DNA of 54,904 nt from BJGV01 sp964013575 (GCA_964013575.1 CAXGWP010000011.1:1-54904); one strand, 5' to 3'. Positions 42,915 through 53,184 are shown, counted from the stretch's first letter. Notes: generated from the sequence alone by a model not told the origin. Made by a program: numbers and translations.

Positions 42915-45482
42915 ATGCCTAGTAAACATACTCCAATGATACAGCAGTATCTTCGTCTGAAGGCACAGTATCCTGATACCTTAATGTTTTATCGAATGGG
43001 TGATTTTTATGAGCTCTTCTTTGATGATGCAGAAAAGGCTTCAAAATTATTAAATATTACTTTAACTAGTCGTGGCAATTCAGCTGGAACCCCAGTAAAA
43101 ATGGCAGGTGTTCCTTATCATTCAGCAGAACAGTATTTGGTAAAACTTGTACAACATGGTTTATCGGTTGCTATATGTGAACAGGTTGGTAATTCTGGGG
43201 ATACAAGGAAAGGGTTAGTAGAACGTGAAATAGCTCGCGTTATAACGCCAGGCACATTAACTGATGCAGAATTATTAGAGGAGAAACGAGATTGTATTTT
43301 ACTTTCATTAGATTTATATAATGGGACATTAGGGTTGGCATGGTTAAATTTAGTTGCGGGAGACTTTCGCCTAATGGAGGTAGCACCACCGAATTTGTTA
43401 AATGAAATTGAAAGATTAAAGCCTGCAGAGATACTTTTACCTGAATCATTAGATACTTTAGATTTAATCAGTGAAACTAGTGTTTTAAAGTACTTGCCTG
43501 CATGGAAATTTGATACTAGAGCTGCAATCCAGAAACTTTGTGAACAATTTAAAACTCATGATCTTTCTGGCTTTGGCTGTGATAAATTAAATCCATCATT
43601 AAGTGCAGCTGGTGCATTGCTTGATTATGTTTGTCTTACACAACGTGCAAATATAGCTCATATCAATTCTTTAAAAGTAGAAAGTAGTACTAATCATATA
43701 CAAATTGATGCCGTTACTCGGCGTAATCTTGAGATATCAGAAACTATACGAGGAGATAAAGCCCCAACACTTCTATCATTATTAGATACATGCTCAACGA
43801 GTATGGGTAGCCGTATGTTACGAAATTGGTTGCACCACCCTTTACGAGATCAGAATAAGATAAGGAAACGTTTAGAAAATGTGTCTATATTGATTGGAGA
43901 GCCAGCATCAGGGCCATATTTGGCAATAAGAAAACATTTAAAAAGAATTATTGATATAGAACGTATATCAGCCCGTATTGCATTGAAATCAGCTCGGCCA
44001 AGAGATTTGTCGGGGTTACGTGATAGTCTTGAGGTGCTACCTGATGTTGCTTCTATTTTATTTGAGTGCCATAGCAATAATATGGATATGCTGGCAAATT
44101 CCATAACTCCTGAAGCTAAATTACTTACTTTATTAAAGAATGCGATACATGATGAACCTAATGCAATGTTACGTGATGGCAAGGTAATAGCAGATGGCTA
44201 TGACAAAGAATTAGATGAATTACGTGCAATACAAGAAAATTGTGGTGAATTTCTATTACAGCTTGAAATTAAGGAAAGAGCTCGTACTAATATTTCAACT
44301 TTAAGGGTTGAATATAATCGTATTCATGGGTTTTATATTGAAGTAACTAATGCACATAAAGAAAAAATTCCAGAAGATTATATTAGGCGCCAGACCTTAA
44401 AGAATGCTGAACGCTATATCACCCCTGAGCTGAAAACATTTGAAGATAAGGCACTTTCAGCAAAAGATCGCGCACTAGCTCGAGAGAAATTGTTATTTAG
44501 TTTAGTATTAGAGGACCTTATATCATATGTGAGTCATTTACAGTTAATAGCAAAGAATGTAGCTAAATTAGATGTTTTAGCAACTTTCGCAGAGCGCGCA
44601 TTAACATGTAAATACACTATGCCAAGTTTTACTAATCAAGCTATTATTAGAATTGAGGCAGGGAGGCATCCTGTAGTAGAAAATCAAGTGGAGAGCTATA
44701 TCACGAATGATGTGAAGCTTGGTGGCAAGCGCCAAATGTTAATTGTTACTGGTCCTAATATGGGTGGGAAGTCAACATATATGAGGCAAGTTGCTTTGAT
44801 TACTTTGCTATCACACTGTGGCTGCTTTGTTCCTGCTAAGAGCGTAATTATTGGGCCAATTGATAAGATTTTTACAAGAATTGGTGCATCTGATGATCTT
44901 GCAAGTGGTAGATCTACATTTATGGTGGAAATGACTGAAGCGGCGAATATTTTGAATAATGCTACAGCACAAAGTTTAGTGTTAATGGATGAGATAGGAA
45001 GAGGAACCTCAACTCTTGATGGATTAGCATTAGCTTTTGCAATTGCTCAGAGTTTATTAGAGAAGAATAGGTGTTACTCTCTTTTTGCAACACATTATTC
45101 AGAACTGTCACGGTTGGTAGAAAGGTTTAGTCAGGCTGCTAATATACATTTTGATGCTGTAAAGCATAACCAACGAATTACTTTTCTCTATACTATGAAT
45201 AAGGGACCAGCTAGTGAAAGTTATGGTCTACAAGTTGCGGCATTAGCTGGAGTGCCAGAGGCAACAATTAATGCTGCAAAGAAATATTTAACTAGATTTA
45301 AGAATAAAGATTCAAGTAAAGATTTATTTTCTAAAAAAATGTTTGATGCTACCGAGAGCAATATTCTTAAAGAGCACCCAGCTCTTATATTGCTATCTAA
45401 GATAGTACCAGATGAGTTAAGTCCAAAAGAGGCGCTAGAGAAAATTTATATTCTAAGAGAAATGTATAAAAAGAATAAATAG
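42915..45482 (+). CDS. mutS: DNA mismatch repair protein MutS
   Basis: MutS recognises mismatches and starts methyl-directed repair with MutL. I take ATG 42915 (MPSKHTPMIQQYLRLK) as the family start rather than the GTG at 42882, giving 855 residues, the normal length. The mismatch-binding Phe-X-Glu lies in MFYRMGDFYELFFDDA. The ATPase has TGPNMGGKSTYMRQ, the Walker B LVLMDEIGRGTST and the later FATHYSEL. All domains appear complete, so mismatch recognition is probably functional despite the AT-biased genome. Confidence 0.96.
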   Translation: MPSKHTPMIQQYLRLKAQYPDTLMFYRMGDFYELFFDDAEKASKLLNITLTSRGNSAGTPVKMAGVPYHSAEQYLVKLVQHGLSVAICEQVGNSGDTRKGLVEREIARVITPGTLTDAELLEEKRDCILLSLDLYNGTLGLAWLNLVAGDFRLMEVAPPNLLNEIERLKPAEILLPESLDTLDLISETSVLKYLPAWKFDTRAAIQKLCEQFKTHDLSGFGCDKLNPSLSAAGALLDYVCLTQRANIAHINSLKVESSTNHIQIDAVTRRNLEISETIRGDKAPTLLSLLDTCSTSMGSRMLRNWLHHPLRDQNKIRKRLENVSILIGEPASGPYLAIRKHLKRIIDIERISARIALKSARPRDLSGLRDSLEVLPDVASILFECHSNNMDMLANSITPEAKLLTLLKNAIHDEPNAMLRDGKVIADGYDKELDELRAIQENCGEFLLQLEIKERARTNISTLRVEYNRIHGFYIEVTNAHKEKIPEDYIRRQTLKNAERYITPELKTFEDKALSAKDRALAREKLLFSLVLEDLISYVSHLQLIAKNVAKLDVLATFAERALTCKYTMPSFTNQAIIRIEAGRHPVVENQVESYITNDVKLGGKRQMLIVTGPNMGGKSTYMRQVALITLLSHCGCFVPAKSVIIGPIDKIFTRIGASDDLASGRSTFMVEMTEAANILNNATAQSLVLMDEIGRGTSTLDGLALAFAIAQSLLEKNRCYSLFATHYSELSRLVERFSQAANIHFDAVKHNQRITFLYTMNKGPASESYGLQVAALAGVPEATINAAKKYLTRFKNKDSSKDLFSKKMFDATESNILKEHPALILLSKIVPDELSPKEALEKIYILREMYKKNK

Positions 45483-45540
45483 TTTGCAGTAATCACTCTT
45501 TTTATTTATAAGTCTTCTAATAAATATAGAATAATTAAAT

Positions 45541-46002
45541 TTATTCATGGATACTGCCATGAGATATTTCTTCTTTAGTGGCATTGCGTATATTTGTAAC
45601 GGTACAATCAAAATGTAAATTCATGCCAGCAAGAGGGTGATTTCCGTCAACGACTACCTTATCTTCAGTAATATCAGTGACTGTATATATTAATTTAATT
45701 CTAGAATTTACTTCTTCCCCTTCAAATTGCATTCCAGCTTTTATATTATCAGGAAATACATTACGAGGTTCTATTCGGACTAAGTTACTATCATATTCAC
45801 CAAAATGGTCCTCGGGTGACATTATGATACTACAAGAATGGCCTATTTCTTTATTCTCTAGTTCTTTCTCAACTATTGGGAAAATTTCATCAAATCCACC
45901 GTGTAAATAACTAAATGGGAGATCTGTTTTCTCCATAATATTACCAGTGGAGTCTAGTAAAGTATACGTAATAGATACAACGGTATTTTTCTTTATTTTC
46001 AT
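45541..46002 (-). CDS. slyD: FKBP-type peptidyl-prolyl isomerase, SlyD-like
   Basis: The 153-residue protein begins MKIKKNTVVSITYTLLDSTG and has the split FKBP domain with an inserted chaperone (IF) flap from about residue 70 to 130. The motifs EDHFGEYDSNLV and NHPLAGMNLHFDCTV are SlyD-like. It lacks the long His/Cys-rich nickel tail of E. coli SlyD; only HGSIHE remains, as in many betaproteobacterial forms. It follows rnhB by about 30 bases and may share its transcript. Confidence 0.87.
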   Translation of the reverse strand: MKIKKNTVVSITYTLLDSTGNIMEKTDLPFSYLHGGFDEIFPIVEKELENKEIGHSCSIIMSPEDHFGEYDSNLVRIEPRNVFPDNIKAGMQFEGEEVNSRIKLIYTVTDITEDKVVVDGNHPLAGMNLHFDCTVTNIRNATKEEISHGSIHE

Positions 46003-46031
46003 TTTATTAGAGTTATAGAGTTCTAAAAATA

Positions 46032-46646
46032 TTAATTAAAAGATACTAGTTGGCGTATAGGAGAGAAACTACGTCTATGTACTGATGATACTCCGTGTAC
46101 TCTTAATGCTTCTAAATGCTTTTTTGTTGGGTATCCTTTATGCTTATCAAATCCATATTTCGGGAAAATTTTATGTAATAGGTGCATTTCAGTATCACGC
46201 GCCACTTTTGCAAGAATTGAAGCTGCAGAAATTTCAGTTATTAAACTATCACCCTTAATTACAGTTTTTATTGGAATTTTAAGTTTCGGACTGTATACAC
46301 CGTCTACTAATATTTTATCAGGTTGGAAAGGTAAACTCTCAACGGCGCGTTTCATTGCAAGTAAACTTGCTTGTAATATATTAATACTATCGATTTCTTC
46401 TACAGACGCTGAGGAGATTGCCCATGCTATAGAATCTCTTTTAATTAAATATGCAAGCATATTCCTTTTTTTTTCACTTAGTTTCTTAGAGTCAGTTATT
46501 CCTTCTATTTGGTTATCTGGATTGAGTACAACACAAGCTGCAAATACTGCACCTGCTAATGGTCCTCTTCCAGCTTCATCCACACCACCAATTATTTCAT
46601 TGTTGTTGTAGAATCTTCCTGCTTTAGGAATTTTCTTATTAATCAA
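46032..46646 (-). CDS. rnhB: Ribonuclease HII
   Basis: RnhB cuts RNA in RNA-DNA hybrids, including single misincorporated ribonucleotides. The 204-residue protein has GGVDEAGRGPLAGAVFAA with the first catalytic Asp-Glu pair, ITDSKKLSEKKR, VDGVYSPKL and SILAKVARDTEM. The start is ATG 46644-46646. In most relatives rnhB follows lpxA-lpxB. Here it comes directly after fabZ, 34 bases away, with nothing in between. Confidence 0.95.
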   Translation of the reverse strand: MINKKIPKAGRFYNNNEIIGGVDEAGRGPLAGAVFAACVVLNPDNQIEGITDSKKLSEKKRNMLAYLIKRDSIAWAISSASVEEIDSINILQASLLAMKRAVESLPFQPDKILVDGVYSPKLKIPIKTVIKGDSLITEISAASILAKVARDTEMHLLHKIFPKYGFDKHKGYPTKKHLEALRVHGVSSVHRRSFSPIRQLVSFN

Positions 46647-46680
46647 AAGTATTCCTATGTAAAATATTTAATAAATTAAC

Positions 46681-47115
46681 TCATATATCCTGCATTGTGC
46701 ACATTAGTTTAGCTTCAGTGACTACTCTTTCTTCTACCTCTGCTCTAGCAGAATATTTTATAACACCCTTAATTTGTCTTTCTATTTTTACTTTTAGTTT
46801 TAACTGGTCACCTGCATAGACTGGTTTCTTAAAGCGAGCTTGGTCTATACCAACAAAATAATATACAGAGTCACTATCAACTTTTAGATTTAATGTTTTC
46901 AATGTAAGTAGCGCGGCTGTTTGTGCTAAAGCTTCTATTATTAATACACCTGGCATGATTGGATGATGAGGAAAGTGACCTGGAAAAAAAGGCTCGTTAA
47001 TAGTGACATTCTTAAGTGCAGTGATTTCTTTTCCTGCATCACAGTGCATTACTCGGTCTACTAATAGAAATGGATAACGATGTGGAAGATATTTTAATAT
47101 TTCATGAATGTCCAT
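46681..47115 (-). CDS. fabZ: 3-hydroxyacyl-ACP dehydratase FabZ
   Basis: FabZ dehydrates 3-hydroxyacyl-ACP in fatty acid elongation. The 144-residue hotdog-fold protein begins MDIHEILKYLPHRYPFLLVD and holds the active-site His in GHFPHHPIMPG, followed by the catalytic Glu in LIIEALAQ. It is normally placed between lpxD and lpxA. Here bamA precedes it by 29 bases and rnhB follows by 34 bases, so the lipid A genes are absent while fabZ, needed for membrane fatty acids, is kept. Confidence 0.96.
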   Translation of the reverse strand: MDIHEILKYLPHRYPFLLVDRVMHCDAGKEITALKNVTINEPFFPGHFPHHPIMPGVLIIEALAQTAALLTLKTLNLKVDSDSVYYFVGIDQARFKKPVYAGDQLKLKVKIERQIKGVIKYSARAEVEERVVTEAKLMCTMQDI

Positions 47116-47144
47116 AATACTCCTTAGTAAATAAATATTTATTT

Positions 47145-49520
47145 TTAAAATTGGTTCCCAAAAATAAATTGAAATGGTTGTATCCTATCCCCTTCTTTTT
47201 TATTAATTGCTTTTGCTAAGCTTACTTTAAGGGGACCCATTGGAGAAACCCAGGAAACGGAGAATCCAGCAGAATATCTAAGGCCTTCTGATTTAGGGTA
47301 TAACCCATTTGGCCCAAATACAGTTCCCGCATCAATGAATGTTCCTAGTCGGATAGTTCTATCACTTTGCATCCCAGGCATTGGAAATAGGATTTCTGCG
47401 CTTCCAACTACTAGCTTATTTCCACCTAATGCTCTGCGGGAGGTATCACGTGGACCTAGGGAGCTTATCCTATAGCCTCTTACTGATCGATTGCCACCAG
47501 CAAAGAAATTTTTAAAGAATGGTAGTTCTCTCCCATCATATCCATCTCCATAGCCAAGCTTTCCATCTAGTAATAGGGTGAAATGTTTAGAAATAGGAAA
47601 ATAGTGCTTAGTTTGATAGTTTATTTTATAGTATTTAAGATCGCCTATTGGCACACTTATTTCTCCAAATATTCTATGCGTTGAACCCTTAGTTGGCCAA
47701 ATGGCACTATTTCTTTCATCTCTAACAAATCTTAGAGTCAGTGGGAAATTACTTGTAGGATTACCAAAAGTTGATACAAAATTTCTATTACGCAAAGGGC
47801 TTAAGGGTGATAATGATAGGTCAGTTGTTTCGGCTCCTATTCCAACAAATATAGAGTCAACTTCATTAATTGGCAGACCAAATCTGATTGCGCCTCCCAT
47901 TGTGGCAGATCTAATATTTGATACCGAATTTAGATTATTAGTATTCAGGCTTCTTCGGTAAAGATCAATCCCTGCAGTTATTCCATCAATGGTAAAATAC
48001 GGATCAGTATAAGATATAGAGAATACTTTTCTAACCCTGCCTGTATTTGCCTTAAGAGCTAAGAATTTACCAGTACCAAATATATTAGCTTGCGAGACGT
48101 TTCCGCTTAATATTATACCTTCTTGCTGGGAAAAACCCAGACCAAACATGACATTACCAGTTGGCTTTTCTTCCACTTGAAGATTGACATCAATTTTATC
48201 CGTAGCATTAGGCACTGCAGGAGTTTCTACATTCACAGATTTAAAGTAGTTTAGTTTGTCTATACGAACTTTAGATCGATTAATTTTGGAAGTTGAATAC
48301 CAGCCTCCTTCAAGTTGACGCACTTCTCTCCTAATCACCTCATCACGAGTACGATTATTACCAGATATAGTAATTCTTCTTACATATACTCTACGCCCTG
48401 GATCAATAAAAAAAGTAAAAGCTACTTCTCTTTTTTCTTTATTTGTCTCTGGTGCAGCATTAACATTAGCAAATCCATAGCCATCATCACCTAATCGATC
48501 TGTAATAAGTTTAATTGATTGAGTTAATTTTTTACGCGAAAATATATCACCAGAATCTAACTTAACCAGTTTAAGTAACTCATCTTCTGGAACTTTCATG
48601 TCTCCTGCTAATTTAATATTGGATATTTTATATTGAGGTCCTTCAATTATATTAATTGTAATATAAATATCTTGCATATCAGGTGTAACAGATACTTGGG
48701 TAGAATCAATAGTAAATTCTAAATATCCGCGATCAAGGTAATAAGAACGTAGGGTTTCTAAATCACCAGATAGTTTCTGTTTTGAATATTGATCATCGCT
48801 AGTAATCCAGGTTAGAAGGCCAGGAGTTCTTAGGCTAAATAATCCGATTAGCTCTCTTTCTCTAAATGACTTGTTGCCAACAATATTTATTTTTCTTATT
48901 TTTGCAACCTCTCCCTCATCAATACTAAAATTAAGTCCAACACGGTTACGCTCAAGCGGAGTAATTGTAGTAGTAACTTTTACTGAATATCTTCCCTTGC
49001 TAATATACTGTTGCTTTAATGTCTGTTCTGCTTTATCTAATAACGCACGATCAAATATGCGAGAGACAGCTAAGCCTGACTTTCTAAGGCCAGTTTTAAG
49101 TTTATCCGGTTCAAACTCACTTACACCTACAATAGTAATTTCAGCAATAGCTGGTCTTTCTTGCACTATTACTAATAGAACACCATCTTCAGACTCTAAT
49201 CGGACATCTTTAAAGAATCCAGTAGAATAAAGTGCTTTTATTGCATCTGCTGCTTTTTCTTTAGTTAAGGAGTCGCCAACTTTTATTGGGAGGTAGCTAA
49301 ATACGGTTCCTGCCTCTGTACGTTGTATGCCTTCAACTCTAATATCTTTAACAATTAAAATTTTTTCTGCAGTATCGTTAACTATAGGTTCTTTCTTAGT
49401 ATTATCATTAAATATATCAACTGGCTCGTCATCAGCTAATAAGTCAATAGATGCATTTTCTGCCAGCAGATATGATGAGTAGAAGAAAAAAATAAGTACA
49501 ACAAGGCCCTTAATTTTCAT
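47145..49520 (-). CDS. bamA: Outer-membrane protein assembly factor BamA
   Basis: BamA inserts beta-barrel proteins into the outer membrane. The 791-residue protein has a signal peptide (MKIKGLVVLIFFFYSSYLLAE), five POTRA repeats (about 50-450) and a 16-strand barrel ending in Phe (FQFIFGNQF), the usual C-terminal signal. The barrel loop motif VRGYRISSLGPRD is present. A working BamA implies that an outer membrane with barrel proteins exists. It begins three bases after rseP. skp and lpxD, normally next, are missing. Confidence 0.95.
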   Translation of the reverse strand: MKIKGLVVLIFFFYSSYLLAENASIDLLADDEPVDIFNDNTKKEPIVNDTAEKILIVKDIRVEGIQRTEAGTVFSYLPIKVGDSLTKEKAADAIKALYSTGFFKDVRLESEDGVLLVIVQERPAIAEITIVGVSEFEPDKLKTGLRKSGLAVSRIFDRALLDKAEQTLKQQYISKGRYSVKVTTTITPLERNRVGLNFSIDEGEVAKIRKINIVGNKSFRERELIGLFSLRTPGLLTWITSDDQYSKQKLSGDLETLRSYYLDRGYLEFTIDSTQVSVTPDMQDIYITINIIEGPQYKISNIKLAGDMKVPEDELLKLVKLDSGDIFSRKKLTQSIKLITDRLGDDGYGFANVNAAPETNKEKREVAFTFFIDPGRRVYVRRITISGNNRTRDEVIRREVRQLEGGWYSTSKINRSKVRIDKLNYFKSVNVETPAVPNATDKIDVNLQVEEKPTGNVMFGLGFSQQEGIILSGNVSQANIFGTGKFLALKANTGRVRKVFSISYTDPYFTIDGITAGIDLYRRSLNTNNLNSVSNIRSATMGGAIRFGLPINEVDSIFVGIGAETTDLSLSPLSPLRNRNFVSTFGNPTSNFPLTLRFVRDERNSAIWPTKGSTHRIFGEISVPIGDLKYYKINYQTKHYFPISKHFTLLLDGKLGYGDGYDGRELPFFKNFFAGGNRSVRGYRISSLGPRDTSRRALGGNKLVVGSAEILFPMPGMQSDRTIRLGTFIDAGTVFGPNGLYPKSEGLRYSAGFSVSWVSPMGPLKVSLAKAINKKEGDRIQPFQFIFGNQF

Positions 49521-49523
49521 TTT

Positions 49524-50891
49524 TTAAGTGGAGATTAGCCGATTGATGTCGTTATAAAATGCAAAAATCATTAAAGTAAACAATAACAGCATTCCCATTT
49601 GCTGGCTGACCATTATGGCTTTTTCAGACAAAGGGCTCCCTTTAATAATTTCAATAACATAATACATTAAATGTCCGCCATCTAATAATGGGATAGGAAG
49701 TAAATTTAATACGCCTAGACTAACACTTATAAGAGCAAGGAATCCTAAATAAGAAGAAACGCCCATTTGTGCAGATTTACCTGCATAATCTGCAATTGTA
49801 ATAGGTCCACTTAAGTTTTTTAATGAAACTTCTCCCATTACCATTTTCCATAGCATTTGTAATGTAAATATAGATGTATCCCAAGTTTTATTTATTGCTT
49901 TTATTATTGCTATATCTACAGGGTAACTAGCTTCAATTAATAAATCTTGGAATTTCGAGTGATCAATTTTTGGTCTAACACCAATTTTACCAATTTGTTT
50001 ACCATTTTTTATGGTGGTATCAGGAATTATTCTTACATCAATTATAGTACTATTACGTTGTACTGTAATGATTAATGGGATTTCTGGGTTCTTCTGAATT
50101 TGCTGTACAAAATCAACCCAGTGAATTATTTCTTTCTTATTAATAAATAAAATTTTATCATTAATAAGTAGTCCAGCTCGATCACCTGCCCCGTTTGGTA
50201 CGATTTCATTAATTATTGGTTTGATTTTCGGCTGGTATACATTTAGCCCTATCTTTATTAGGAAATTAGCATCTAGGTCATTAGGATCTAATTTGCTTAA
50301 ATTTAACTCTTTTAAGGTAACTTGCTTATGCTTATTAAGAGTCTCAACAGTCAAATTAGGTATTCTATCTACAGCACTAGACAATAAAGCCCAACGGGCA
50401 TCTTGCCAAGTTGATACAGGTTCATTTCCAATTTTTACTAGAGTCTCACCAGTCTTAAAATTAGCTATTGCTGCGGGTGAGTTAGGAGTGATTTCTCCAA
50501 GTTTTGGTTTCATGCCATTTACTCCATGCATAAAAAGTAGGCAATAGAGTAAAATGGCAAGCAGAAAATTTGCAATAGGTCCTGCAGATACGATAGCAAA
50601 ACGGCGAGATACAGTAATATTATTAAATGCACGAGATTTTTCCTCAAGTGGAACCTTACCTTCTCTTTCATCTAGCATTTTTACGTAACCACCAACAGGG
50701 AAAGCTGCTACTACCCACTCAGTTTGGTCTTTCCCAAAACATCTTTTTATTAATGGGCGGCCAAATCCTACAGAAAATCGTAGTACTTTCACATTGCATA
50801 AACGTGCAACTAAATAATGGCCTAATTCGTGAAAAATTATTAATAAGCCTAATGCAAATATAAAAGAAATTATTGTAAAAAAGAGTGTCAT
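49524..50891 (-). CDS. rseP: Site-2 zinc metalloprotease RseP
   Basis: RseP cleaves anti-sigma factors and signal peptides within the membrane. The 455-residue protein shows the zinc site HELGHYLVARL in the first span, two PDZ domains between about 110 and 300, and the LDGGH motif of the third span. Its stop is three bases before bamA. Substrates are not visible here. The sigma-E pathway, if present, would be tuned to barrel assembly stress. Confidence 0.95.
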   Translation of the reverse strand: MTLFFTIISFIFALGLLIIFHELGHYLVARLCNVKVLRFSVGFGRPLIKRCFGKDQTEWVVAAFPVGGYVKMLDEREGKVPLEEKSRAFNNITVSRRFAIVSAGPIANFLLAILLYCLLFMHGVNGMKPKLGEITPNSPAAIANFKTGETLVKIGNEPVSTWQDARWALLSSAVDRIPNLTVETLNKHKQVTLKELNLSKLDPNDLDANFLIKIGLNVYQPKIKPIINEIVPNGAGDRAGLLINDKILFINKKEIIHWVDFVQQIQKNPEIPLIITVQRNSTIIDVRIIPDTTIKNGKQIGKIGVRPKIDHSKFQDLLIEASYPVDIAIIKAINKTWDTSIFTLQMLWKMVMGEVSLKNLSGPITIADYAGKSAQMGVSSYLGFLALISVSLGVLNLLPIPLLDGGHLMYYVIEIIKGSPLSEKAIMVSQQMGMLLLFTLMIFAFYNDINRLIST

Positions 50892-50973
50892 ACTAATTTT
50901 TTAACTTAAAATTACTAAAAGTGATTAATTTGATTAATATCAATATATAGTATGATTCTAGATCAAATTATTG

Positions 50974-51006
50974 CTAGATATTATCTAGTAAATCCTAATT
51001 CTAGGA
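50974..51006. repeat. Two adjacent short hairpins between dxr and rseP
   Basis: CTAGAT/ATCTAG (50974-50988, 3-base loop) and TCCTA/TAGGA (50993-51006, 4-base loop) lie side by side in the 171-base gap, about 60-90 bases after the dxr stop. They might end or pause the dxr transcript, or protect a processed rseP-bamA message. No T run is present. Confidence 0.35.
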
Positions 51007-51062
51007 ATTATAGTAGATGAACTTAGTATTAAAGTAACTTGACATATTAAATTATTGTAATT

Positions 51063-52265
51063 TCAAGTTAATTTATGAGTATCTTTTTTTGAGTCTATTA
51101 GTTTATATGCAGCATTTCTTGCTAAATCATCAATTTCTAGAATATCTTCAAGTGTAAAAATATCTGTAGGTTTTATTATCTCCATTACCTTTTCAATAAT
51201 TGATGGAATCTCTGTAAAAGGTATACTTGATTCCAAAAACGCTTCTACTGCTACTTCATTTGCTGCATTAAGTACTGTAGGAGCACTTCCACCAGAAGAG
51301 AGTGCTTTATAGGCTAGATTAAGGCAAGGGAACCTAGTGAAATTTGGTTTTTCAAAATCTAGTGATGCAACTTTAAAGATATCAAGGGGTGTGGTTCCAC
51401 ATTCAATTCTATCTGGATATGCTAAAGCATGAGCTATTGGGGTACGCATGTCTGGGTTACCTAATTGAGCTAATATTGAGCCATCAATATACTCAACCAT
51501 AGAATGAATTATGCTTTGAGGGTGTATTACCACCTGAATATTTTCAGGTTTAGCATCAAATAACCAATGAGCCTCAATTAGCTCTAGCCCCTTATTCATC
51601 ATAGTTGCAGAGTCAACAGATATTTTTTTCCCCATTACCCAATTAGGATGGTTACAGGCTTCTTCTGGTGTAACATTTTTAATTTCTGATAAAGATGATT
51701 TTCGAAATGGGCCGCCTGAAGCTGTTAATAAAATTTTACGAATACCAAACTTTTTGTGCTCCCCAGTAAATCCGTTGGGTAGAGATTGAAAAATCGCATT
51801 ATGTTCACTATCAATCGGTAGTAAAGTAGCATGATTCTTTTTAACTATATCCATAAATATTTTTCCTGCCATTACTAGAGTTTCCTTGTTAGCAAGAAGA
51901 ACATATTTGCCTGTTAAGGCAGCAGCAAAAGTAGGGCGTATTCCTGCAGCCCCAACAATTGCTGCCATAACAATATCTACTTCGGGCAATGATGCAACTT
52001 TCTCTAGTGATTCAATGCCACATAAGACCTTAGTATTGATTTTCTCTTTATTGATTTTTTCTTTAAGATTTTCAGCACTAATGGGATCGCGCATTACTGC
52101 ATAATCTGGATGGAAAATACGGCACTGCTCTAGCATTTTATCAGTGCTTTTATTAGCAGTAAGTGCAATTATTTGATATCTATTTGGATAGCGAGAAACT
52201 ACATCAAGTGTATTAATTCCGACACTTCCAGTAGAACCAAGAATGGTAATTTTGCGAGCAGCCAT
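51063..52265 (-). CDS. dxr: 1-deoxy-D-xylulose 5-phosphate reductoisomerase
   Basis: Dxr commits carbon to the MEP pathway for isoprenoids, which feeds both ubiquinone and undecaprenyl phosphate. The 400-residue protein has the NADPH motif GSTGSVGINTLDV, and metal and substrate blocks DSEHNAIFQ, ASGGPFR and SVDSATMMNKGLELIEAHWL. It follows cdsA by three bases. A gap of 171 bases then separates it from rseP. Confidence 0.96.
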   Translation of the reverse strand: MAARKITILGSTGSVGINTLDVVSRYPNRYQIIALTANKSTDKMLEQCRIFHPDYAVMRDPISAENLKEKINKEKINTKVLCGIESLEKVASLPEVDIVMAAIVGAAGIRPTFAAALTGKYVLLANKETLVMAGKIFMDIVKKNHATLLPIDSEHNAIFQSLPNGFTGEHKKFGIRKILLTASGGPFRKSSLSEIKNVTPEEACNHPNWVMGKKISVDSATMMNKGLELIEAHWLFDAKPENIQVVIHPQSIIHSMVEYIDGSILAQLGNPDMRTPIAHALAYPDRIECGTTPLDIFKVASLDFEKPNFTRFPCLNLAYKALSSGGSAPTVLNAANEVAVEAFLESSIPFTEIPSIIEKVMEIIKPTDIFTLEDILEIDDLARNAAYKLIDSKKDTHKLT

Positions 52266-52268
52266 AAT

Positions 52269-53087
52269 TTAAACGGTAAAGAAAATAAGAACTACAAAAA
52301 TAGCTACGGGTAGTGTTGAAGTTAGTGCATCAATCCGATCAAGTATACCCCCGTGTCCGGGTAGAATATTACCACTATTCTTAACCTTTGCCTGGCGTTT
52401 TATTAAAGACTCAAATAAATCTCCTAAAATGCTTAGTACAGCAAGTCCTAATAATAGGGGAATATATAAGCTAGTTTTAATTTTATCTATAACTAAATAG
52501 TCCCAAATTAATGCGTAAATACATACTGTTGCTAATGCACCAAAAACACCTTCCCAAGTTTTTCCAGGACTTATTATGGGAGCAAGTTTATGCTTTCCAA
52601 ATTTACGTCCAGTAAAAAATGCTGCAGTATCAGCAAGCCAAATAGCTGTTATGAAACCTAATAAAAGCATAGGATCTATAGCACGAAGCTGGAATAAAGC
52701 AAGGCATGTTGGTAATAATAACATCCATCCTATTATTGCATATAATAGTGGGTTTTTTATTGATAAGTTAAACCTTAAGAAGTAAGGTACACAAAATAAC
52801 CAGAAACATAGAGCTGCAGCATATATCCATATAAACTGGTTAGTATAGGGATTAATTATAGTGACCCTGCTTAAAATAAACAGTAACTCCCCACCAATTA
52901 ATGCAGTAAAGATAAGATAGGAGATAGATCCTGGTAAGGTAAATTTTGATAGTTTACTCCACTCCCATGAACCAATTACAGCGATAGAAAGGAGAAGAAT
53001 CATCCAGAAAATTGGTGGAAAATAAAATAGCCCCACCAGAAATATTGTTAGAAAACATAGAGCTGTGTATATACGTGTTCTTAGCAT
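52269..53087 (-). CDS. cdsA: Phosphatidate cytidylyltransferase
   Basis: CdsA makes CDP-diacylglycerol from phosphatidic acid and CTP, the branch point of phospholipid synthesis. The 272-residue inner-membrane protein has about seven spans. The C-terminal signature includes LGDLFESLIKRQAKVKNSG and PGHGGILDRIDAL, and an earlier block has SPGKTWEGVFGA. In a cell lacking lipid A this pathway would have to supply both leaflets of the outer membrane; that is inference. Confidence 0.94.
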   Translation of the reverse strand: MLRTRIYTALCFLTIFLVGLFYFPPIFWMILLLSIAVIGSWEWSKLSKFTLPGSISYLIFTALIGGELLFILSRVTIINPYTNQFIWIYAAALCFWLFCVPYFLRFNLSIKNPLLYAIIGWMLLLPTCLALFQLRAIDPMLLLGFITAIWLADTAAFFTGRKFGKHKLAPIISPGKTWEGVFGALATVCIYALIWDYLVIDKIKTSLYIPLLLGLAVLSILGDLFESLIKRQAKVKNSGNILPGHGGILDRIDALTSTLPVAIFVVLIFFTV

Positions 53088-53184
53088 AAGAATTAGTGGC
53101 GAGTAAAAGCTATTATTCTGGATGAGTATTTTTACTTGTTTTTTAGGTAATGTTTTATATATATCCTAAGATAGTTTGTGATCC

